A stretch of 12,153 nucleotides of DNA, taken from the NCBI RefSeq assembly GCF_019695415.1, contig NZ_JAIFKJ010000138.1, forward strand, positions 1 through 12,153, written 5' to 3'. This document shows, in pieces, positions 8,109-12,153 of this stretch. Position 1 is the stretch's first letter, and each line of letters opens with the position of its first letter. Both the position numbers and the translations under genes were made by a program. The DNA is from Thiohalocapsa sp. (lineage in GTDB: Bacteria; Pseudomonadota; Gammaproteobacteria; Chromatiales; Chromatiaceae). The notes under the pieces were generated by a model. It was not told the DNA's origin. It was given only the letters and a program-made list of their open reading frames with translations, and did no database searches.

Positions 8109-8168
8109 CAAGCGGTGTCTACCTGCGGGTTGCCTTGCATCAGCATCGTCGGCTGGCTGCACCGCTTG
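8109..8168. repeat. 9-bp inverted repeat upstream of ppdK
   Basis: CAAGCGGTG at 8109-8117 and its exact complement CACCGCTTG at 8160-8168 are separated by 42 bases, in the gene-free region about 95-150 bases before ppdK. It could be a regulator site or the base of an RNA stem. An arm of this length can also occur by chance in GC-rich DNA. Confidence 0.3.
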
Positions 8169-8494
8169 CGCGCAAACGACCATACCGCCCGCCAGGTAAC
8201 TGCACCGTCTCTGCGCGCCGGAGACCGCGGCGCCGCAGCAGAATCCAGCTGAAGGTCAGAAGTGCACCATGTTTCCACACTGCTTGTGCGGACGCTGCGC
8301 GGTTGCGCATTAATCTGAGAATCGAACGGAGCGCAGACGACAGGTCGGCGCGTCCGAAGGCGGGCGGGGCAATCTGCGCCGTCCAGGCTATCGGCAACAT
8401 AGGGGCGTCGCCGCACGCGGTCTGCACAAAGGTGCGAGCCGCTGCCAGGCGGATGACCCAGCTGATGCCGGTATCAACCCAAACCCACGACATC

Positions 8495-8499
8495 GGAGG
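8495..8499 (+). promoter_or_regulatory. Ribosome binding site of the EF-hand gene
   Basis: A strong GGAGG ends six bases before the ATG at 8506. It is the best Shine-Dalgarno sequence in the window and fixes the start of a small gene that would otherwise be doubtful. Confidence 0.75.
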
Positions 8500-8505
8500 C
8501 GTCAG

Positions 8506-8934
8506 ATGTCACAGAAGTACAGCCTTTTCCATCGCAAGCCCATGATGGTCTCGCTGCTGGCCTGCGGACTCACATTGTTCACCGCCACGGGCGCTGGTGC
8601 CCAGCCCGGCTGGGGTGACGGACAATACGGTGGTGGCGGGCGTGGCCCCGTCCCGTTCTCGGCCATGGACAGCGACGCTGATGGCAGCGTGACCGCAGCC
8701 GAGCACGCCGCCTTCCGTGCCGAGCGGATCTCCGCCAGGAGCCAGGAGGGCAGGCCGCTGCGCAACGCCGCTCAGGCGCCGTCATTCGAAGACCTGGATG
8801 CCAACGGCGACGGGCGCTTGACCGAGTCGGAGATGATGCAGTTCCGCAGCCAGCGGATGGCCGGACGCCCATGCATCAAGGGCGGACGCGGCGGGGGTCG
8901 AGGTGCTGGTGGACCCCGGTATCGCGGGTGGTGA
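8506..8934 (+). CDS. Exported EF-hand calcium-binding domain protein
   Basis: A 142-residue protein with a strong ribosome site. A basic start (HRK, residues 9-11), a hydrophobic core (about 13-28) and AGA before Gln33 form a type I signal peptide; LLAC at 17-20 could instead be a lipobox, so it may be periplasmic, secreted or membrane-anchored. Two EF-hand loops follow: residues 55-66 (DSDADGSVTAAE, ligands D55, D57, D59, S61, T63, E66) and 98-109 (DANGDGRLTESE, ligands D98, N100, D102, T106, E109, with Arg104 at the backbone-ligand position). Both keep the essential Gly at position 6 and Glu at position 12, so calcium binding is likely. Before and after the pair lie Gly-rich stretches (37-47) and a Gly/Arg tail (120-142, with one Cys123). 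Short secreted paired-EF-hand proteins of this type are common in proteobacteria and mostly lack an assigned role. It appears monocistronic; 101 bases separate it from the next gene. Confidence 0.85.
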   Translation: MSQKYSLFHRKPMMVSLLACGLTLFTATGAGAQPGWGDGQYGGGGRGPVPFSAMDSDADGSVTAAEHAAFRAERISARSQEGRPLRNAAQAPSFEDLDANGDGRLTESEMMQFRSQRMAGRPCIKGGRGGGRGAGGPRYRGW

Positions 8935-8952
8935 TCAATCGCGAGTGCAGAC

Positions 8953-9015
8953 AGTGCAAGGTTCGATAGGGCGGCGTAGGATCGAGGCCTGCGTCAATGA
9001 CGAGCCCCTTGCACT
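8953..9015. repeat. 9-bp inverted repeat before the flavoprotein gene
   Basis: AGTGCAAGG (8953-8961) and CCTTGCACT (9007-9015) are exact complements 45 bases apart. A shorter TCGAT/ATCGA pair is nested within the loop. The outer arm ends 20 bases before the flavoprotein ATG. There is no T-run, so it is not a standard terminator for the EF-hand gene. It may be a leader RNA structure or a regulator site. Confidence 0.4.
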
Positions 9016-9035
9016 CCTGAACTTCGCGAGCAAGC

Positions 9036-9722
9036 ATGCGTCCGACCGGCCACGAACAGCTCGGCCCACGCGCCAACACGGAGGCGGCCCGCATCCTGGC
9101 CCTTGACGGCAGCTATCGGCGCGGCGGTATCACGGACCAACTGGTGGACGTGGTGCTCGGTGCCGCGGCGTCCGCCGGCGCGCGCACCGAGCGGGTGCAT
9201 CTCATCGACCAGCCCATCGCCTTCTGCATGAACTGCCGGGCCTGTGCGGCGGAGTCCGTCGAATCCGCACCGGTGCGCGGCACGTGCCTGCTCGAGGACG
9301 GCATGGCATCGCTGCTGACGCGTCTCGACGCCGCCGATGCGCTGGTACTGGCGGCGCCAGTGAACTTCGGCGGCGTGACGGCCGTTACCAAACGCTTCAT
9401 GGAGCGGCTCATCTGCTACAGCTACTGGCCCTGGGGGCAGCCGGCACCGAAGCTGCGCCGCGACTTGGCCGAGGGCAAGGACCGCCGACGCCGCCCGGCG
9501 GTGCTGCTCACATCGAGTGCCGCACCCTCACTCATGGGCCGGCTCATGGAGAGCCCGATCCGGCAGCTGAAACAGACCGCCGAAGTGCTGGGTTGCGAGC
9601 CGGTGGGCACGCTTTGGCATGGGCTCGCGGCGCAGAAGCCTGAGCAGAGCCTAAGCGGCGGCGCTCGCCGCCGGGCCGAGAAGCTGGGCGCGAGGCTCGT
9701 AGCACGCATCCGGCAGCCTTGA
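9036..9722 (+). CDS. NADPH-dependent FMN reductase / iron-sulfur flavoprotein-like protein
   Basis: A 228-residue flavodoxin-fold protein. The first strand and FMN-phosphate loop are ILALDGSYRRGGITDQL (residues 20-36), corresponding to the GSPRxxGNT pattern of the FMN reductase family. Cysteines C64, C67 and C70 (FCMNCRAC), with C84 thirteen residues later, recall the compact Fe-S motif of archaeal-type iron-sulfur flavoproteins. APVNFGGVTAVTKRFMERL (about 110-128) corresponds to the flavin-contact and dimer region. It probably binds FMN and passes electrons from NAD(P)H or a ferredoxin-like donor, and may bind a [4Fe-4S] cluster; the partner is unknown. The ATG at 9036 is the only ATG after an in-frame TGA at 9018-9020, and its ribosome site is weak. 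The first 18 residues are an unconserved extension, so an internal non-ATG start is possible. It lies 27 bases before the Nudix gene and probably shares its transcript. Confidence 0.83.
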   Translation: MRPTGHEQLGPRANTEAARILALDGSYRRGGITDQLVDVVLGAAASAGARTERVHLIDQPIAFCMNCRACAAESVESAPVRGTCLLEDGMASLLTRLDAADALVLAAPVNFGGVTAVTKRFMERLICYSYWPWGQPAPKLRRDLAEGKDRRRRPAVLLTSSAAPSLMGRLMESPIRQLKQTAEVLGCEPVGTLWHGLAAQKPEQSLSGGARRRAEKLGARLVARIRQP

Positions 9723-9749
9723 CGCCAATCTCCGTCACGGCGCACCCCG

Positions 9750-10208
9750 ATGCCCGCCCAGCGCAGCAGCGACAGGCCTGTCACCCGTGCCGCCGGCATC
9801 GTACCCGTGCGCTTCGACTCTGCTGACCCCGAGCAGGCGGAGCCGCGCTTCCTGCTGCTGCGCGCGTACAACTACTGGGATTTCCCCAAGGGTGAGCTTG
9901 CGCCGGGCGAGGCGCTCCTGGATGCGGCCATGCGCGAGGCCGCCGAAGAGACGGGGCTGGGTGATTTTCGGCTCCGATGGGGCGAGGACCACATCGAGAC
10001 AGAGCGCTACGGCCGCGGCAAGATCGCCCGCTACTACCTCGCCGAGGCGCCGAGTGGCGATGTGGAGCTGCCCGTGAGCCCGGAGCTGGGCCGCCCGGAG
10101 CATCATGAGTTCCGCTGGGTGACCGCCGAGGCGGCTCGATCGCTTCTGAACGAACGCCTACGGCGTGTGCTGGACTGGGCCCTGGAGCGTATCGCCACGG
10201 GTCCCTGA
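9750..10208 (+). CDS. Nudix hydrolase, Ap4A-hydrolase-like
   Basis: A 152-residue protein with a complete Nudix box at residues 48-70: Gly48, five residues, Glu54, seven residues, then REAAEETGL with metal-binding Glu63, Glu66 and Glu67. The sequence just before it, YWDFPKGELAPGE, resembles bis(5'-nucleosyl)-tetraphosphatases (asymmetric Ap4A hydrolases), which carry a WxxPKG block before the box, and is less like MutT or ADP-ribose pyrophosphatases. A role in removing dinucleoside polyphosphates made by aminoacyl-tRNA synthetases under stress is therefore likely, but Nudix substrates are hard to predict. It is a single domain of the usual length, with a C-terminal WVTAEAARSLL block typical of the family. 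The ATG at 9750 has no strong Shine-Dalgarno sequence. The 27-base gap to the flavoprotein gene suggests translation from a shared transcript. It converges on recJ. Confidence 0.9.
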   Translation: MPAQRSSDRPVTRAAGIVPVRFDSADPEQAEPRFLLLRAYNYWDFPKGELAPGEALLDAAMREAAEETGLGDFRLRWGEDHIETERYGRGKIARYYLAEAPSGDVELPVSPELGRPEHHEFRWVTAEAARSLLNERLRRVLDWALERIATGP

Positions 10209-10303
10209 GCCTGGGCCGACGGATTCGAGCGGCCTGCGCCGAGTGCACGCCGAAGATTTGGCAGCAGACTCTTTCCGGCGGGCGTTGCGCCGCGGCGCAT
10301 GCC
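10209..10303. other. Convergent gap between Nudix gene and recJ, with 14-base palindrome
   Basis: This 95-base gap separates two converging genes. It contains a perfect 14-base palindrome, TGCGCCGCGGCGCA (10286-10299), beginning five bases after the recJ stop codon as recJ is read. No T-run follows on either strand, so an intrinsic terminator is not supported. Termination here may be Rho-dependent, or the palindrome may act as a weak bidirectional block. Confidence 0.4.
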
Positions 10304-12070
10304 TCAATCCGCCTGCGGCTCCAGGTGCTCGAATACCAGCTGCGGCGCGCGCAGCCCGCGGTAGTCGTTGATGTCCAGCCGATAGGCGAGCCTTACGCGC
10401 CCGTCCGCCGCGTCCCGGTGCTCGGCGAGGTGGAAGCCGATAGCCGACAGCGGCGGCGCGCCCTCCACGCGCACCCGCAGCTTCAGGTGGCGGTCTGCGG
10501 CAACGGTCCTGTGGCTGACCTCAAACACACCGTCGAACACGGGCTCGGAGAAGCCTTTGCCCCAAGGGCCGGCGCGGCGCAGCGCATCGGCTGTGTGTAA
10601 GGTGAGCAGCGGCGGCGGCAGCTCGCCGTCGGAAAGGATCTCCCGCACCGCCGGCGCGCCGCCGAGCTGGCGCTCAACCTCCGCTGTGAAGGCGGCCCGG
10701 AAGGCGTCCAGCGCGTCCGGCGCCAGGCTCAGGCCGGCGGCCATCGCATGGCCGCCGAAGCGCTCGATGAGGCCGGGGTGGCGCTTGTCCACGGCGTCCA
10801 GCACGTCGCGGATATGCAGCCCCTCGATGGAGCGTGCGGAGCCCCTGAGCTCCCCGCCGCCAGCGTTCGCAAAGACGATGGTGGGACGGTGCCAGCGCTC
10901 GCGCAGGCGCGCGGCGACGATACCGATCACGCCTTCGTGCCACTGGGCGCCGTGCACGCAGAGCGCGGGCGGTGCTGCGCCATGGTCAGCGGCGAGACGC
11001 TCCACCAGCGCAGTCGCCTCGTCCAGAATGCCGTGCTCCAGCTCCCGGCGCTCGCCGTTCAGCGCGTGCAATTGTTGGGCGAGGCGCATGGCACGCACAG
11101 GATCCTCTGTGGTCAGGCACTCCACGCCGATGCTCATGTCGTCCAGTCGGCCTGCGGCGTTGAGCCTTGGGCCCGCAGCGAAGCCGAGGTCCCGCGCCGT
11201 CACCTCCGGCAAGCGGCAGCCGGCCACCTCCAGCAAGGCCCTCAGACCGGGCCGGCAGGCCCCCGCGCGCATACGCCGCAGTCCCTGCTCCACCAGGATG
11301 CGGTTGTTGCGGTCCAACTGCACCACGTCCGCGACGGTACCGAGGGCCACGAGGTCCAGCAGGCTCGCCAAATTCGGTGCCTCCCGCACCGCAGGTGCAC
11401 CGGCACTGGTGAACCAGCCCCGGCGGGCGAGCTCTGCACGGGTGGCCGCCAGCAGATAGAACATCACCCCACAGCCGGCGATGTGCTTGCTCGCAAAGCG
11501 GCAGCCCGGCTGATTCGGGTTCACCACCGCCGCTGCATCAGGCAGCTCAGCGCCCGGCAAGTGGTGGTCGGTGATGAGCACCGGGATGCCGTGCTCGGCG
11601 GCCCGGGCGACGCCGGCGTGGCTCGCAATGCCGTTGTCCACGGTGACGATCAGATCCGGGCGGTGCTCAACGGCGGCGTCCACCACGGCCGGGCTCAGGC
11701 CGTAGCCGTGGCGGAAGCGGCTCGGCGTGAGATGCTCCACCGCGCAGGCGCCGAGGGCGCGAAGCCCGAGCAGGGCCACGGCACTGCCGGTGGCGCCGTC
11801 GGCATCATAGTCGCCGACGATAAGGATACGCCCCCCGCGCTGAATCTGATCGGCGAGGAGCCCGGCTGCGGCCTCGATGCCGTGCAGCCCCGCAGCGGGC
11901 AGCAGCTCGTTCAGGCTCACCGCTGGCGCCGTATCGCCGCGGTGGGCGTAGAGCCGGGTGAGCAGCGCCGTGAGGTTGGCGGGGGCCGTCGGATACTCGC
12001 CGAGGCGGCGGATACGCACCGGGGCGGTGTTTGCGGCTGCGCTGGCGGCTGGCTTTGACTGGCGCGGCAT
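10304..12070 (-). CDS. recJ: Single-stranded-DNA-specific exonuclease RecJ
   Basis: The 588-residue protein (E. coli RecJ has 577) degrades single-stranded DNA 5' to 3' in recombination, mismatch and base-excision repair. The DHH phosphoesterase domain shows motif I GDYDADGATG (residues 86-95), motif II TVDNG (143-147) and motif III TDHH (167-170), all metal-binding. The later conserved blocks are RLNAAGRLD (302-310) and, in the DHHA1 domain, FGGHAMAAGLSL with His441. The C-terminal part (about 470-588) corresponds to the RecJ OB-fold that grips single-stranded DNA. The frame also has a GTG at 12121 adding 17 residues; I prefer the ATG at 12070 because it gives normal length, although neither start has a strong ribosome site. 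The gene at its 5' side lies outside the window, so operon structure is unknown. Alternative DHH proteins such as NrnA are much shorter and are excluded by length. Confidence 0.95.
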   Translation of the reverse strand: MPRQSKPAASAAANTAPVRIRRLGEYPTAPANLTALLTRLYAHRGDTAPAVSLNELLPAAGLHGIEAAAGLLADQIQRGGRILIVGDYDADGATGSAVALLGLRALGACAVEHLTPSRFRHGYGLSPAVVDAAVEHRPDLIVTVDNGIASHAGVARAAEHGIPVLITDHHLPGAELPDAAAVVNPNQPGCRFASKHIAGCGVMFYLLAATRAELARRGWFTSAGAPAVREAPNLASLLDLVALGTVADVVQLDRNNRILVEQGLRRMRAGACRPGLRALLEVAGCRLPEVTARDLGFAAGPRLNAAGRLDDMSIGVECLTTEDPVRAMRLAQQLHALNGERRELEHGILDEATALVERLAADHGAAPPALCVHGAQWHEGVIGIVAARLRERWHRPTIVFANAGGGELRGSARSIEGLHIRDVLDAVDKRHPGLIERFGGHAMAAGLSLAPDALDAFRAAFTAEVERQLGGAPAVREILSDGELPPPLLTLHTADALRRAGPWGKGFSEPVFDGVFEVSHRTVAADRHLKLRVRVEGAPPLSAIGFHLAEHRDAADGRVRLAYRLDINDYRGLRAPQLVFEHLEPQAD

Positions 12071-12153
12071 GGCGCGAAGCTTAACCGGCAATGCCACCCG
12101 GCTGCAGCCCGTGCAGAGCACCGGCCACCGGCGCTTGAGCCTGCGGATGACAG
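12071..12153. other. Upstream region of recJ to window edge
   Basis: These 83 bases precede recJ. They contain a 10-base palindrome, GGCTGCAGCC (12100-12109), and a repeated ACCGG motif (12119-12131). I see no recognisable promoter hexamers and no part of another gene that can be identified. Confidence 0.35.

Larger units (their letters stand above)
8016..8505. other. Large divergent intergenic region, ppdK / EF-hand gene
   Basis: About 490 bases separate divergent ppdK and the EF-hand gene. No gene with a ribosome site or recognisable product is visible on either strand. Contents: a 9-bp inverted repeat, CAAGCGGTG (8109-8117) with CACCGCTTG (8160-8168), spaced by 42 bases; and a weak plus-strand promoter-like pair, TTGTGC (8284-8289) and ATTAAT (8309-8314), with a 19-base spacer. 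Both flanking promoters must lie here or inside the neighbouring genes. The length leaves room for a long 5' leader or a small RNA, but nothing shows one directly. Confidence 0.5.

Noticed and set aside
8016..8183. A 56-residue N-terminal extension of PPDK from the upstream start at 8183.
   Set aside because: The extension is unlike PPDK N-termini, and a GGGAG ribosome site sits directly before the ATG at 8015.
5700..8252. An 850-codon open frame on the plus strand opposite ppdK.
   Set aside because: It lies exactly antisense to a gene with complete PPDK motifs. Its translation is low-complexity (rich in A, G, L, V, H, D), typical of the antisense frame of GC-rich genes, and it matches nothing I know.
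8502..8872. Minus-strand open frames opposite the EF-hand gene.
   Set aside because: The plus strand has a strong ribosome site, a signal peptide and two intact calcium loops; the opposite frames have none of these.
10748..12058. A 436-codon plus-strand open frame opposite recJ.
   Set aside because: Antisense shadow of RecJ, which has every DHH motif in frame.
1..12153. Search for a CRISPR array, insertion sequence, toxin-antitoxin pair or defence island.
   Set aside because: No regularly spaced repeats, transposase or integrase motifs, terminal inverted repeats with target duplications, or small paired toxin-like genes could be seen.

Overview
The window is high-GC DNA with dense coding and long antisense shadow frames. 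Most of the gene set points to a proteobacterium, probably a gammaproteobacterium: a large DUF3683-type FAD/iron-sulfur oxidoreductase, pyruvate phosphate dikinase, RecJ and a PmtA-like methyltransferase. The exact lineage is an inference from gene content. I see no rRNA, tRNA, CRISPR array, insertion sequence or phage gene.

Layout from left to right. (1) Positions 1-3811, minus strand: a giant flavin/Fe-S oxidoreductase whose last part lies beyond the left edge. (2) Positions 3812-4240: a divergent intergenic region with a consensus TATAAT facing right. (3) Positions 4241-4825, plus: a small SAM-dependent methyltransferase of the phospholipid N-methyltransferase type. (4) Positions 4826-5240: non-coding, holding the terminator and a second hairpin that lie 3' of ppdK. 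(5) Positions 5241-8015, minus: ppdK, complete. (6) Positions 8016-8505: a second large divergent non-coding region. (7) Plus strand: an exported EF-hand protein (8506-8934), a cysteine-rich flavodoxin-fold oxidoreductase (9036-9722) and a Nudix hydrolase (9750-10208), the last two probably co-transcribed. (8) Positions 10304-12070, minus: recJ, converging on the Nudix gene.

How the genes may work together: the oxidoreductase belongs to the 2-hydroxyacid dehydrogenase superfamily (D-lactate, glycolate and D-2-hydroxyglutarate oxidases), and PPDK interconverts pyruvate and PEP. A route from hydroxyacid to pyruvate to PEP is therefore conceivable. The two genes are separate transcription units with a plus-strand gene between them, so this is context only. 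The right half looks like ordinary housekeeping and stress functions: nucleotide clean-up, flavin redox and DNA repair.

I did not find a clearly new multi-gene system. The items most worth a second look are the functionally unassigned DUF3683 oxidoreductase, the CX2CX2CX13C flavoprotein, the small secreted EF-hand protein with its long gene-free upstream region, and the paired hairpins after ppdK.
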